In this document: in pieces, positions 1 through 11,752 of the stretch | Position numbering within the stretch: the first letter of the stretch is position 1 | Layout of the letters: each line of letters begins with the position of its first letter | Assembly (NCBI GenBank): GCA_032718475.1 | Contig: JAUCBJ010002635.1 | Coordinates: 1 to 29,223 of the forward strand | DNA: 29,223 nt | Direction of reading: 5' to 3' | Source: Nemertoderma westbladi | Taxonomy: Eukaryota > Xenacoelomorpha > Nemertodermatida > Nemertodermatidae | Position numbers and translations under genes: made by a program | Notes under the pieces: model-generated | What the model saw: the letters and a program-made list of their open reading frames with translations, nothing else | Database searches by the model: none | What the model was told of the DNA's origin: nothing

Positions 1-271
1 TCCAAGTTTAACTTCAAAGTAAATTTTTCGCGTAATTCAAGGAATTCCCCAGGCCGTTGATGGTTCCTTTCTGTTGTTATTTGCCGTAGGCTGGGGGTGG
101 TATGTGGGGAGTGTTAATGTTCAAATGGATTCTTATTAAAGAAGAAGAAGAATTTAAGTTGAGGCTAATGCGAATTGACTAATGTTTATGATAATGATAA
201 TAATAATATTTAAGTAGCGTAGCACTATAACAATTAAACAATTAAAACAAAATCGAATTTAATTAAATAGA

Positions 272-1002
272 CCTAGGCCGGATAGTTCTTTTTACAGAAC
301 ACAGCAGAACACAGTAGAACACAGCAGAACACAATAGAATACAGGCTGAACATAGGCGAACACAGCTGTAATTAAAATCTACACCAAAAAATAACACACT
401 TGGGAAAGTACCGGATTTAATCATACAACTGTAAGATGTCAATTACATATTTAAATTAAATGGCGGTTTTCCATATCCTCCAAAATAAATTACCTGATCA
501 CAGAGTTGCCCGATCAGCTGTTCGGTTAGGCCTGTACCTGTTACTACTCCAGCACTCTGCCTGTCAGCCTGTTCCAGTACTGTAGTATGACTAGTGCTGT
601 AGAGACATGTACAGACTGACAGACTGTACATTGTACAGGCAGACAGATGTAGGCATTTACCGGCAATTACCGGGCACAGTGTAGAGTATATTACCAATGT
701 ACTGATGTAGGCCTACTCAGCTACCGGTACTGTACTGCTGTAGAACTAACCAACTCTCCATGGTTACAGGATAATGAGAAGTAATTTATTTTGGAGGATA
801 TGGAAAACCGCCATTTAATTTAAATATGTAATTGACATCTTACAGTTGTATGATTAAATCCGGTACTTTCCCAAGTGTGTTATTTTTTGGTGTAGATTTT
901 AATTACAGCTATGTTCGCCTATGTTCCGCCTGTATTCTATTGTGTTCTGCTGTGTTCTACTGTGTTCTGCTGTGTTCTCTAAAAAGATATATCCACCTAG
1001 GC
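272..1002. mobile_element. Foldback / long-TIR DNA element
   Basis: Two arms of about 220 bp (272-493 and 781-1002) are near-perfect reverse complements around a unique centre of about 287 bp (494-780). The arms hold short direct repeats of the type AGAACACAG and the shared stretch TGGCGGTTTTCCATATCC. The outer ends read CCTAGG. The few mismatches between the arms suggest a recent insertion or gene conversion. No transposase frame is present; the short open frames crossing the arms are not protein-like. I see no clear target-site duplication, so the superfamily is unknown. Confidence 0.8.
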
Positions 1003-1869
1003 CTAAAAAAACTTCTTACTCTGCTGACAGAGTTGTGGCCCAAACCCCAATTAAACATGCCATGCAACCCTAATTCAAAATTAAGTTGGCCTTAACGAAT
1101 TATCCCACCCAACCCTGCAACCTGGTACCACGGTACCGCGGTACTGTCGTAGCTGTAGCAGTGTAGGCCTACCAGTTTGAGGAATTTTTTTAGACAGTTA
1201 TGAAGGTTTTACAGCAATAATTCGTTTGAGGAAGTATTTTAAGTACCAGTAGTCTAGGCACAAGAGCGGTGGTCCCAAATGGAGGCTCTTAAATCAAAGT
1301 AATTTTTAGAAAACCGAAAAGTCAGAAAATGTTGGTTAGCCACCACAATAATAAATCAATTAACCAGCCTAGAGTCTAATGATCAGGCTATGTCAGCCAA
1401 TTACTGAATGGTGAACAGACAGTACCAAGCTAAATCCAGACTAAACCAGACCAGACTAAACAAATGCCAAATATCCCCAGCACTCAAATGCCAAATGTCC
1501 CAACCTGGGAAACTTTGATAAATATGAAAAATAGATATACAAGATTATTGTAAAGACATAATCTGTCAACTTTAACATAATACCAAATAGTTGACGATCA
1601 TTTTCATATATCCAAAAGTACCAGTGCTGATACTTATAAAAGGGGGTTTCCTGGAACACAAAAAATAAAAAATTATCGTTTTGATTGGAAAAATACAAAA
1701 TGTTATCCAGAGAATTGCCAGTTGCATTAAATTTAATAATTTTTTCAGTTTCTATATTCAGATATAGTATTATAAGTTAAGTAAAAAAGTTGTTGGAATA
1801 CACATTCAGGAAGTCCCTCTAAAGGGAAGCATGCCAAATCTCCCCACGTGCCAAATCTCCTTGGTCTCC
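1003..1869. other. Intergenic stretch, no gene recognised
   Basis: AT-rich sequence with scattered TAGGCCTA and TACCGGTA palindromes (for example at about 1164). No conserved protein is seen in any frame, and the 80-codon open frame at 1456-1698 (minus) has no recognisable features. Confidence 0.5.
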
Positions 1870-2895
1870 CCTATTCCGTGTCATTGTTTAATGTAAGTTG
1901 ATCGTATTGTAAGTGGATTGAAGTTAACGAGGCCGCTATGAATGATAATGTTTTTTGCCTTTTGTTGAAGATTATGCAACATTCTATAAGTTGTTTTTGA
2001 TTTGTCATTGTATTTTTTTCGCTTTCTCTTACGTCTATAATGTTTGTTTGGGTGTATGTAGGCCTACTCTATTATTTGTAAAGTCTGTGTATTTATAAGA
2101 TGTAGCTGCCCAAACTGCGGTGCAATAATATGTAGGGGCTGAACATTGTGTTGAGAGTTGCTGCCACTTGTGGTGTAATGAAATGTTTTATTTTATTGAT
2201 AATGCCGATGTTGCGACTTATTTTATTGCGTAGGTATTCGTAATGGTATTTCCATGTCAGGTTCATCTATAAGAACTCCGAGAAACTTAATAACTGTTTT
2301 CTATGGATAACAATATTGTTGATCACAATATCCATTGGTTGGTTTAGTTTAAGTGGTTTGTTCGTGGTGCGAAATATAATGTATCTAAGTTTTTTTTTTA
2401 GTGTTTAATGATAGTCTATTTAATTGAAACCATTTAGTTAAATTAAGGAGGTCGTCGTTTGTTTCAGTGATAAGTTTCTCGAGGTCCTTCCCTGTTGTTA
2501 GTAAGTTAGTATCATCTGCAAACAGAATAAATTTTGCTAATTTACACGTGTTAGTTAAGTCATTACAATAAATAATGAACAGTAGTGGACTAAGGAGTGT
2601 AGGCTACCTTGTAGCAGTCCAATTATAATTGTTTTTTCGTTGTGATTTTCCTTTTCCTACTGTCACATATTGAGTTCTGTCCGATAAGTAGGCCTAGTTT
2701 GTAATCCAGGCCAACGCAGTTTCAGAAATTCCGTAACGTTGTAATTTTTCGAGTAATATTCTGTGGTTCACAGTGCTAAACGCTTTCGATAATTCAGTTG
2801 ACCTATTGCATATTTCCCCGAATCTAGATCATTTGTAATAAGTAGGCCTAGAGCTTGTTGAGTTGATCGCTTATTTCCAAGGTGGTTTTATAGGA
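1870..2895 (-). pseudogene. Degenerate non-LTR retrotransposon RT (jockey/CR1-like LINE)
   Basis: Read on the minus strand through stops and frame changes, this stretch gives successive reverse-transcriptase blocks. These are an RSTQ-type block near 2870, 'STELSKAFSTVNHRILLEKL' near 2800-2740, 'LSDRTQYV' near 2680, 'SPLLFIIYCNDL' near 2590, the catalytic 'FILFADDTNLL' near 2535-2505, 'LNLTKWFQLNRLSLNTKK' near 2440-2390, and the connection region 'HYEYLRNKISRNIG' near 2240-2190. The order and spacing match the RT palm and thumb of jockey/CR1-type LINEs, which copy their RNA into DNA at the insertion site. The endonuclease and 5' half are missing, and several stops (for example TAG after the 'WITN' block) rule out function. 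The family assignment comes from motif recall, not a search. Confidence 0.85.
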
Positions 2896-4929
2896 AGTTA
2901 TAGCCCGCTATAGATCGTTATAGCCCGTTATAGGTGGTTCTACCTTTTAGTAGGTACCTTGTTGAACACCATTCTGACATTCTGTATATCACCAGTTTCG
3001 TAGTTTTACAATTAAGAGGGGGGGACTCCCTGTTTTTTTTTAATGTGTACTGTATATCTCCAATGTGTTTGAAAAATGCATAGAAAACTAAATACCATCG
3101 AAAAGATAATAAACCTGTATTTTTATTTTCTATTTCTGATAATTGGCAATTTTTGTAAAAAAAATTTAAAAAATCCATATTTTTTTCTAATTTTTCATAA
3201 AAAAAATTTGGAAATATTATGAAATCAAGAAAACTGGCCGAAATTTATTGCAGCTTGTGAAATTATTTAAATTAAAAATTGCAAAAAACGGTTAAGAAAT
3301 GGCCCAGGGGAGGAGTAGTATTTATTTTTCGTGTGAAAAAATGTCATTCAGAGAATTGCCTTCAAAGTTCAAACCTGCCCGCGCAAAATTGCATGTATGG
3401 GGTCTGGTTGGTTGGTTAATAGTGTCTGACAGGAAGGAAGAACACCACCGAGCTAAAATTATATTTCCGGGGTTTTCGGAGTCGCTGATTTCATTTCCGA
3501 TGTCAGTTTTAATGTTTGGTTGTATCTAGTCTGTCCGTCCGTCGGTCGGTTGTCTATCTGTCTTACATTTTGACAGACAGACAGACTACGCGTAGGTAAC
3601 ATTATTTATTGTAGGAACTCAAAGTGAAGGACGGTTCAGTATTGGATAATCTACAATGTACAGTAAGACTAATGTTCAATAGACCGCTTACCGCATATAC
3701 ATTTACGTACACCCCATCAAATTGTTCTTAACATAAAATATAAATAAAATATAATAATGCTTGGATTTGTTTAGTTGATTATTATTGGCAACTAACACGG
3801 AAGAAATGGAATTGTTATTTACAGTACATCATTTAATTATGAAATTGAGAAATATGAGTTATTAAATATTGAACCAACCAAATCTACAGTAAATGGATTT
3901 ATTTTCTACCAAAAAAACACGTACCGACCAATATACCTACATAGAATTAGTTTTCATATTTTGTACCTGAGTAAATGTTCATTAAATTCCTGAGTCATAA
4001 TTTGTATAAGTGATTTGTTAAACCAATTTTAATTATACTACAAACCTTACACGTTCGTGGAGGCCTTCGCGCAGCACGAGGCCCAGTTATGAGATACAAA
4101 TTAAAATTGAGCGACTGTATCACAAAATCAGTATTGGAGAAATTTAACCACACCGCCAATCAATCAAAGAAAGGGGGACAGTACGTGTTCAGCCCTTTTT
4201 AATCTGATGGCAGAGTGAGATTAAAAAACCGGATTATTTCATCCTCGGTTACGGTTAGTCCAGTTTGCCCGTAGCGGCAGCGATACCGAAAGTCGAGGTC
4301 AACAGACAAGTCGAGTCGATGGATGGTTGGTAGGGGTAATCCTATTGCTATTGTTGTATTGGCAGATTCCAGATTGGTATGTACATCTACATCTGATTAT
4401 ACCAGTTGCCGGTGCCGTCGGTCGTACCAATACATAGTCTTTAATTAACATGTTCTTTAAATTTGTAATGTAAATGTATTTTGTATTGTAATTTGTAATG
4501 TAAATAAAAATGTAACTTTAATTAACAATTAATTCCTGATTCAGGGATTGACATTGAGTATAGTACCGGTACAGGCAGACAGGCCACAATGGTATTACTG
4601 CAGTACTGTAATTTAGTAATTTGCTAGAAACCCAGCTGATTTAGTCTCCTAGCAACCTGCTGATGTCAAGCGTTATAATTTTGGATAAATAAATTTATTA
4701 TAACTGTAAGACAGTTAGTTACACTGGTGCTGCACGAAGGCCCCAAGCAAATTCAACTTGGAAAATTTCTAAACTTTTGACAGACTATTTGTGTACTAAG
4801 TTTGGTTACATTTCATCGAGGATTGATCGAGTTATTAACGTTCAAAATTGAACACCGCAAAAAAAGCGACAGAACGACAGGTTGATTAATGGTACCCCTA
4901 CGCTAAGGCTCACTCACTTCGTGGCTCGC
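2896..4929. other. Intergenic stretch with simple repeats, no gene recognised
   Basis: It contains a short GTTATAGCCCG-type repeat at about 2895-2935, long A/T homopolymers at 3140-3215, and a GTCC/GACA-type microsatellite at about 3530-3590. Around 4200-4440 the composition is less AT-rich, but no conserved frame was found. No RNA gene is recognised. Confidence 0.45.
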
Positions 4930-5245
4930 CCCACATGCGACATCTACTTCAGTATGGTCCGAACATTTAGAGAAGCAGTAATTCCAGTATTCCTCTATGG
5001 GAGTCCATGCTGGGCTCTAACTGCTGAGGACACCAAATCTCTAGATGGCGCATTCACAAGAATGCTACGTCGGGTTCATGGTATCAAGTACAATCCACAC
5101 ATCTACAGTATCTCCAACCAAAATCTATATAACATAGGGGGTGTCTCATTGGTTCCCCAAAGCATGATAATTAAATAAAGCCGCCTCCGCTTTGCAGGAC
5201 ATTGCTTTCGCCGATAGTACCAGCCTGTGCACAATGAGGGGCATG
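4930..5245 (+). pseudogene. RTE-type retrotransposon RT C-terminal fragment
   Basis: The frame across 4952-5100 gives 'REAVIPVFLYGSPCWALTAE' followed by 'RMLRRVHGI'. This is the post-RT region typical of RTE-like LINEs, where the pattern is 'ESVLLYG.ETWTLT' then 'CYTRMLR'. After a frame change, 'RLRFAGHCFRR' near 5190-5220 is the next conserved block of the same family. The RT palm and the endonuclease are absent, so this is a 5'-truncated relic of about 300 bp. It is related to, but clearly diverged from, the RTE copy at 23.6-25.4 kb. Confidence 0.8.
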
Positions 5246-5925
5246 TCAAATTGTCAATTGTTGATTGCATGGAGGTGGCAAAAATATTTTTGTTAAGCCA
5301 GCATAGCATCTCAGTGTGCAGCTTCAATGCAGCAGGCCGTACAGTTAGTAGTAGTGCTATAGTATAGTAGTAAGCCTACAGAATCTTCTGTATGTGCGTT
5401 CCATAAATGTGGCTAGACTGCTAAATAGTATACTGGTTGATGCAATATTTTAATTTTTGATAGAATTTGATGCAATAGCTGTTCCAGTGGTGAAAGGGTG
5501 TCAAAATTAGTCCATGCACATTATAGGAAAATCTTGAGGAATCTACAGTAATGCACACCCAACTAAACATTTCTTTAAAAAAATATTTACCGGCTAGACC
5601 GGACTGAGACGGGAGACTTATTTAACAAAAAAAATTGAGGTCTCCCTCTATGTAGTGGTAATAATGCTACACAGTATATTATTCATGTAGGCCTACAGTA
5701 GTGCACTTTAGCACTATACATGACGCCTGTAACGACACACATGGTTTATTCGATTCTCCATGGCCATTGTAGGCCTAGGCCTGTTTGTTCGCGAGAGAGG
5801 AGGGAGATTCAATGTTCTGTGGCAAAGAGGGGAGGTTTGGACTAATATTGTTCTCCATTACTACTGTAATACTGCTTGCTGTATGATGCATTTAATTATC
5901 AGTTCTCCTCTATCTCACACAAAAA
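5246..5925. other. Intergenic stretch, nothing recognised
   Basis: AT-rich sequence with TAGGCCTA palindromes at 5688 and 5770. No protein-like frame is seen. The open frame beginning near 5760 runs into the neighbouring minisatellite and has no features of its own. Confidence 0.45.
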
Positions 5926-6398
5926 GTGGTGCAATTTATACGCAGACACTCGCCAGCAGACAAACGACAGCCTCCAACCGACGGCAGAAAAACTACATCA
6001 GATAAACTACAGCAGACAACCGACAGCAGACAACCGGCAGCAAACAACCGACATCATACAACCGACAGCAGACAACCGACATCAAATGACCGGCAGCATA
6101 CAACCGACGGTCCCCAGACAACAGATATCAGACAACCGATAGCAGACAACCGACATCAGACGATCGGCAGAAGACAACCGACGACAGAAAACCGACATCA
6201 GGCGACCGGCAGCAGACAACCGACTAGTTTACAAACGCCAACAGACAACCGACAGCAGACAACTGACAGCAGACAACCGACATCAGACGATCGGCAGCAG
6301 ACAACCGACGACAGAAAACCGACGGCAGACAACCGACAGCAGACAACCGACAGTATACAAACGCCAACAGACAACCGACAATAGACATCATACAACCA
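5926..6398. repeat. Minisatellite, about 14-bp unit CAGACAACCGACAG (left block)
   Basis: Tandem units of about 14 bp (consensus near CAGACAACCGACAG, with CATC and GG variants) run with few interruptions. Longer marker segments of the form ACAAACGCCAACAGACAACC recur at about 6228 and 6355, which suggests a higher-order period. The array is open in several frames on both strands only because the unit lacks stops; the resulting QTTDSRQPTADNR-type peptides are not real proteins. The same satellite resumes at 9097 on the far side of a LINE. Confidence 0.9.
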
Positions 6399-6399
6399 A

Positions 6400-9090
6400 C
6401 ATATAGATAGATAGATTTATTTATACATTTTGTAAAAACAATAACAACTACACCAAACAATGTACCGGTATAAAGGTATTGTCCAATATAACATATAGGA
6501 TTACCCCTAAAGCTTTGCAGCTTATTTCCAAGGGGGTCCTTTATGTTACTTGGTTACAAATACAATATTACACTACGCTAAACTAAAACCAATACAAAAC
6601 GTAATTACACTACTGTATGTACATGTACAACTTTACCAAGAACGTGACAATGTCCGACTCAACGATAAAGATGTAATGTACAGAACAATTAATTTATTAT
6701 AAAACGTAATTACAGTATAAATAGTAAATAATTAATAAACTAATAACTTACTGTAGGACTATTGTACCTATTTTTACATTGCACACGGAGGTGAGATTTA
6801 ACTGCAGATTTAAAAGAATGTTGATTATTTAGGTTTTTAATTTCATTAGGCAGAGCGTTCCAATTTTTAATGCCGTTAAAAAAGAAAGTATCAGATTCGA
6901 AGGATTTACAATTCGTGAGGTAAAAGTTTGAAGCACTATAGCTCTGGTACTGTAAGAGTGTGTATCGCGTACTCTGTTGAATTTTTGTTTTATGTAATTG
7001 GGACATTTACCATTATACACTTTATGCACATGTTAAGGCGTAGCTGCTTAACTCTACTATCTAAGTTAAGTAGTCCAGATTCAGAAAAGTCATCTGGAGT
7101 TAGGTGGTGCCTAGGTTTGTAGTCTTTATTAAATCGTACTACTTTATTCTGAGCTACTTGTAATTTACATTTAAAGCTGTTTGGTTAAGCCTTCATACCA
7201 AGAAGAGCATGCATAGTCCATGTGACACTGTATTAAAGAAGAGCAAAGTAACTTGCGGGAGTCGGTGTTTAAACTATTTTTATTTCTGTATAGTAACCTA
7301 AGCCTACTGTTAACTTTCGAGAAAATATTTTTCACTGTGCTTTCTCCTGATAAGCAGTTATCCAATGTGGCGCCTAAATATTTAACTTCCTTTTTATTTT
7401 CAATCTTATGTCCATTACTAGTGACTTCAAACCTAGTTACCTTCTTTAACTTTCTTCTGGAACGAAACAAAATACTTCCAGTCTTACCGTAGTGAATGGA
7501 CAGCTTATTATCAACCAACCACTCATTACAGGATTCTAGAACTGCACTTAACTTTTGGGAAATATGGATAGGATCTTTATGAGAGAAAATAAGAGCACTG
7601 TCGTCGGCATATAAAATCAGTTTAAAATCGGGATCTATACTACTTATCAATATCATATCATTTACATAGCATACAAAAAACAGAGGACCTAATATACTAC
7701 AGTACCTTGCGGTACACCACAGGTAATCTCTTGTACAGTAGACTGCGATTTGCTAATGACTACAGTTTGACCTCTGTCTGACAGGTAGGACTTGAACCAG
7801 TCTATAGAACCTACACCCATCAGGCCTAAATTACCAAGCAGAATTTCGTGATCTACAGTATCGAAAGCCTTTTGTAGGTCCAACATTACCATACCAGTAT
7901 TTAAACCCTTTGCGTTATTACATCTAATTGTATCAGTTAAGTTAATAAGACAGGTGTCTGTAGAATGTGATCTACGAAAACCGGACTGAAGTTCATAGAT
8001 CAGATTTAGCCTTCTAAGATGTGCTTCCAGCTGTAGAAAAACAGAACGTTCTAGAATATTATATACAATACTTAAGATACTAACAGGTCTGTAATTACAG
8101 GGTTCTACTTTACTATTCTTTTTATTCAGAGGAACAACCTTAGGTAGTTTCAGTTCGTCTGGTACTACATTATCTACGATAGAGTAATTAATAATAAAAG
8201 TAATAGGCACTTTAAGTACTTCAGCACCATCCTTAACCCTATCCATACCGGGGTATTTTAGACGCTCAAACTACCGGGGGGGGGGGACTTTTGGGGACGT
8301 AAAGTTTGGAAGCATATAACTTTGTGTGGTGTGATGATATTACTTTAAAGTTAAAAGTTTTAGATACAAAATTTATTCCTCTATCCAAATATGCCACACA
8401 CTAATGCTCAAATATAATATTTATATACTATAATTATGTTTAAATTGATTTTAAATTGATATTAAATTGATTGAATTTTAAATTTCCCTCCTACAATAGT
8501 TCAGCAATAATATGACAGTTTCAGAGACAGGTCAGTTTACGAGTCATTTTCATGGTCATAAATAATAATACGAAAAAAAATTTTTGTTTTAAGATAAAGA
8601 ATAATAAATTTTAGGAAAAGTAACGGAATTTCACTTGCAATAAATGTGGTTTGGCTTTGAACCAAGCAATCAAATAAAGTGCGTCTCCAAAAGTCCCCCC
8701 CCCCCCCCCCCGGTATGGATAGGGTTAAGAAAACGGGCAGGTATTAGGTCTAGACCGGTACTTTTTGAGGCTGATAGGCTAAGTAGATTTTGAAAAACGA
8801 AATCCTCAAAAACGGGATTTAAAAATAACTTTTCTGAATTTTGTCACTTTTCTAAATAAAAATTATTTAGAGTTTCGGACCCTATACTATATTTATTACT
8901 TGATAACGGTAACTTATTAACTAAATTAGAGGCAACATTAGTAAAATAATTATTAAATAAATTACTAACTAGAGTATGATCATGAATCAGCTCACCGTTA
9001 TCTTGCAGAACAATATTCAATTTAGATTTAAGGTTTTTATAACCTAAAGATTTTAGGGTAGACCATAGACTTTATGATTATCTTTATTCT
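6400..9090 (-). pseudogene. CR1/jockey-like LINE, 5'-truncated, frameshifted, interrupted by a MITE
   Basis: On the minus strand the RT runs from an N-terminal region near 9070-8740 ('NLFNNYFTNVASNL') through '[20 protein letters not shown]' near 8110, '[19 protein letters not shown]' near 7890, 'CGVPQGT' near 7715, the catalytic YADD at about 7601-7613, 'KEVKYLGATLDNCLSG' near 7360, and the typical LINE C-terminus 'NGIKNWNALPNEIKN' near 6850. Frame breaks lie at the VPQG block (about 7690, a few extra bases), near 7170, near 6960 and near 8820. The endonuclease is missing. The 3' end carries a TAGA-type microsatellite at about 6400-6412, as expected of CR1-like 3' tails. A piggyBac-like MITE interrupts the frame at 8237-8724. 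The copy is relatively young but dead. Confidence 0.9.
8233..8728. mobile_element. piggyBac-like MITE (488 bp) with TTAA target duplication
   Basis: The element (8237-8724) begins CCCTATCCATACCGGGG and ends with its reverse complement, and it is flanked by TTAA at 8233-8236 and 8725-8728. Joining the flanks across a single TTAA restores continuous RT reading frame of the host LINE, with codons reading P-A-R-F-L-K-D-G-A, so the filled and empty states are both deducible. Inside the TIRs are G/C homopolymers (11 G at 8276-8286, 17 C at 8695-8711), followed on both sides by ACTTTTGG. The left TIR has about 22 extra bases before its G run. TTAA duplication with CCC termini is the hallmark of piggyBac elements. 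No transposase is present, so it is non-autonomous. Confidence 0.85.
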
Positions 9091-9096
9091 CACTTA

Positions 9097-9745
9097 TTTA
9101 CGACGGTTTACAAACGCCAACAAACAACCGACATCAGACAACTGACAGCAGACAACCGACATCAGACGACCGATAGCAGACAACTGACGACAGACAACCG
9201 ACATCAGACGACCGGCAGCAGACAACCGACGGCAGACTACCGACAACAGGCAACCGACAGTATACAAACGCCAACAGACAACCGACAGCAGACAACCAAC
9301 ATCAAACGACCGGCAGTAGACAACCGACGGCAGATAACCGACAGCATATAACCGACAGCAGACAACCGCCATCAGACAACCGACAGCAGACAACCGACAG
9401 CATATAACCAACGGCAGAAAACTAAACTGACAGTAAACGCCAACAGACAACCGACAATTGACAGCATTAAATCGACAGCAGACAACCGACATCAGACGGC
9501 CGGCAGCAGACAACCGACGGCAGACAACCGACAGCATACAACCGACAGCAGACAACCGACAGCAGACAACCGACAGCAGACAACCGTCAGCAGACAACCG
9601 ATAGAATACAACCGACATCAGACAACCGAACCGAAAGCAGACAACCGAACCGAAAGCAGAAAACGCCAGCAGACAACCGACAGCATTCAACCGACAGCAG
9701 ACAAACGTCAACAGACAACCGATAGGACAGTACAAAACCGACAAC
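9097..9745. repeat. Minisatellite, about 14-bp unit CAGACAACCGACAG (right block)
   Basis: Same repeat unit and same higher-order marker (ACAAACGCCAACAGACAACC-type segments at about 9108 and 9255) as the block at 5926-6398, and in the same orientation. The long minus-strand open frame across it (rich in Cys, Arg, Leu and Ser) is an artefact of the repeat. The pair is best read as one array split by insertion of the LINE. Confidence 0.9.
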
Positions 9746-10700
9746 CATGTGAAGAATAAAAGTTTTTATCGAAATTTCATATGAAGAATTTGAATTTTTT
9801 TTAATTCCTCCTTATTAAATGTTTTACATTTAATACTTATCCAGTATCATATATCTGTATATAGTATTAATAGTGTTTATTAATAGTAGTTTATTATTAT
9901 AAAAATAAACATAGTAGTTTATTATTATAGTTTATTAATAGTTATGTATTGACATTCACGTGCCCTTTAAGTTGCATATCCCATCTCTAACAGCGGACAT
10001 ACCGGCCTCAAGTATGTTAGAGTAAAACAGGAGGGAAGTACACATAAATAAATATTCAGTTCGAGTATTGCTGCCAGGTGATATTAAATAAATAAATTGG
10101 AGTTGAGCTGTTGCAACTGTAATTAATGATGTAATTATGGTTTTGTTCAGAAATTGAAAAAATGAGGAAGCACGTCACCGGGGGTTGAACCAGCGCCTTA
10201 GCTAAGGTTGATTTATGCAACCGGCCCCCGATCTAAAATACCAGGTCAAGTAAATAACGTTAAGTCATTGCAACTATAATTTATTTATATATATTGTAAA
10301 TATTAACCAAACATAAATCAATAAGAGACAGGAGGGAAACTGGACGCAAAACCCGCCTTGGCGAATTAATATCCCGCCTCAATGTTATATTACTTAAATT
10401 CTCAATTTAGGGAAAGGAGCAGGTTATAGTGGCACGTTATTTTAACCAAAACAATAAACTAAACACAATAGAACAGGTTACAGTTTTATTTTTGAGAGTA
10501 ATCATATGTTATTTGAGTCGAATTTCGTGTTTAATGAATCATATAGAACTGTAGGCCAAGGTTCAGTATCTCAAGATCTTTACAACTCATTGGGAATTCA
10601 AACTGCAAAATAAATAATGAAAACGTTAAAGTAAATAATTTTATAGTAAAAAAACGTTAACATATTTATTCAGGAACTACTACAGTATTATTAATCAGGA
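9746..10700. other. AT-rich flank, no gene recognised
   Basis: It contains TTTATTATTATA-type direct repeats at about 9880-9945 and two short similar motifs (AGGAGGGAA at about 10030 and 10330). No coding frame is seen. A possible tRNA-like SINE relic within it is listed separately. Confidence 0.4.
10155..10225 (-). repeat. Possible tRNA-derived SINE relic
   Basis: On the minus strand the stretch holds GGCGCTGGTTCAACCCCCGG, close to the RNA polymerase III B box (GGTTCRANYCC), preceded by a CTTAGCTAAGG stem. A convincing A box is not visible, and no cloverleaf can be completed. It could be a SINE head remnant or chance. Confidence 0.3.
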
Positions 10701-10732
10701 ACTTTTCACCCAAATATAATCATATCATATTG

Positions 10733-10742
10733 TTTATTTATT
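10733..10742 (-). promoter_or_regulatory. Candidate poly(A) signals of the FReD gene
   Basis: Two overlapping AATAAA hexamers on the minus strand lie about 270 bp past the stop codon at 11008. A further one lies at 10665-10670. They fit the usual position for 3' end processing, but the region is AT-rich and such hexamers are frequent by chance. Confidence 0.35.
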
Positions 10743-11007
10743 TTACATATAGAAATGTTATACGAAATACTTTAAAGCAACCATATAGCAGAATATTTCA
10801 TAGAGATGGTGATGGAGGTCGTTAGGAATTTAGTGAAATAAAATTACACGCTTAATATTAAATTTGTTACACATTGCGTTTCGTACCTGTAGGAAGTGGT
10901 TTTACTCAGTAGAATAAAAATTAATATTATAATTAAATGTAAAAGTTAGTTTCCAACGCTACTCTATTGAAATTATTTAGTAATTTTACATAAGACTTAC
11001 AGTTTTA

Positions 11008-11658
11008 CTAAATCAAAATCTTCATTTCAACTCGAGAAGCCGGATTATTTCCAGTAAAATTACGCCATTTAGTTGCTTTCCTATTCTCCCCACCATATTC
11101 TCCGTTCAAGTTACTCAACGCCCAGGCCCTGTACCACCACGCTCCGTGATGTTCTGCGGCGACGTTTTCGGAGCCTAACTCATCGAAATTCTCGCGATCC
11201 TTGGTAGAGAATGGGAGACCGGTGTGCCACTCCAAAGCGTCACCAGCAGTACCATGGTAACCGGATATATGTAGGCGATAATTAGTTGCAGCTGATCCGA
11301 TAGAGAAGTTGTTGTATTCCGCGTATTTGTGTTCGTTGGTGTAATTCTTTTTTTTATAATTGTACATATCATTGGGATATGCAAAACCCCTTCCAGTGAA
11401 CCACAAATCGACTATCAACTTCACCCCACCTTTACTCAGCTTGTGGATCTTCTCCAACCCATACCAAAAATTGGTTTTCGGGTCGCCAAATCCATTAACG
11501 TATTCGTTCCAGGTACGGTAAAAGTCAACAGATCCATCAACTCTTTGTTGAATCTTCACCCAGCCCTGAACCGGTTCTATCGGATGACCTTTTCTTTTGT
11601 ATAACATGTTTTGGCCGGTTTGGGCGGTAGCCAGATCTACTTCTTCTAGGTCATTATC
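11008..11658 (-). CDS. Fibrinogen-related domain protein, exon 2 (FReD, cysteine-free)
   Basis: The exon begins after a TTTTAG acceptor (AG at 11659-11660) and stays open for 216 codons to TAG at 11008-11010. Joined in phase 0 to exon 1 (19456-19560) it gives a 251-residue secreted protein. The fibrinogen C-terminal domain covers about residues 60-251. Diagnostic segments are 'GWVKIQQRVDGSVDFYRTW' (67-85), 'FWYGLEKIHKL' (99-109), 'SGYHGTAGDALEWHTGLPFS' (167-186), 'STKDREN' (186-192, calcium-site region) and 'HGAWWYRAWALSNLNGEY' (206-223). Ficolins, tachylectins and angiopoietins use this fold to bind acetylated sugars or protein partners, so an innate recognition role is plausible but inferred. 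The conserved pair of the calcium/ligand subdomain is replaced by Val201 and Trp214, and the N-terminal pair is missing, so the mature domain has no cysteine. It could also be a fast-evolving or decaying copy, but the frame is intact. Confidence 0.87.
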   Translation of the reverse strand, partial: DNDLEEVDLATAQTGQNMLYKRKGHPIEPVQGWVKIQQRVDGSVDFYRTWNEYVNGFGDPKTNFWYGLEKIHKLSKGGVKLIVDLWFTGRGFAYPNDMYNYKKKNYTNEHKYAEYNNFSIGSAATNYRLHISGYHGTAGDALEWHTGLPFSTKDRENFDELGSENVAAEHHGAWWYRAWALSNLNGEYGGENRKATKWRNFTGNNPASRVEMKILI

Positions 11659-11752
11659 CTAAAACCATAATTATTGCGTAACTTTAGTATTCGAAAATAT
11701 TGTAGTTTTCATAATTATTAGATAAAAATATGAAGCAATTAAATTGCACTGT

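Noticed and set aside
9094-9744. 216-codon minus-strand frame rich in Cys, Arg, Leu and Ser
   Set aside because: It is the complement of the CAGACAACCGACAG minisatellite, and the mirror case exists in the 5926-6398 block.
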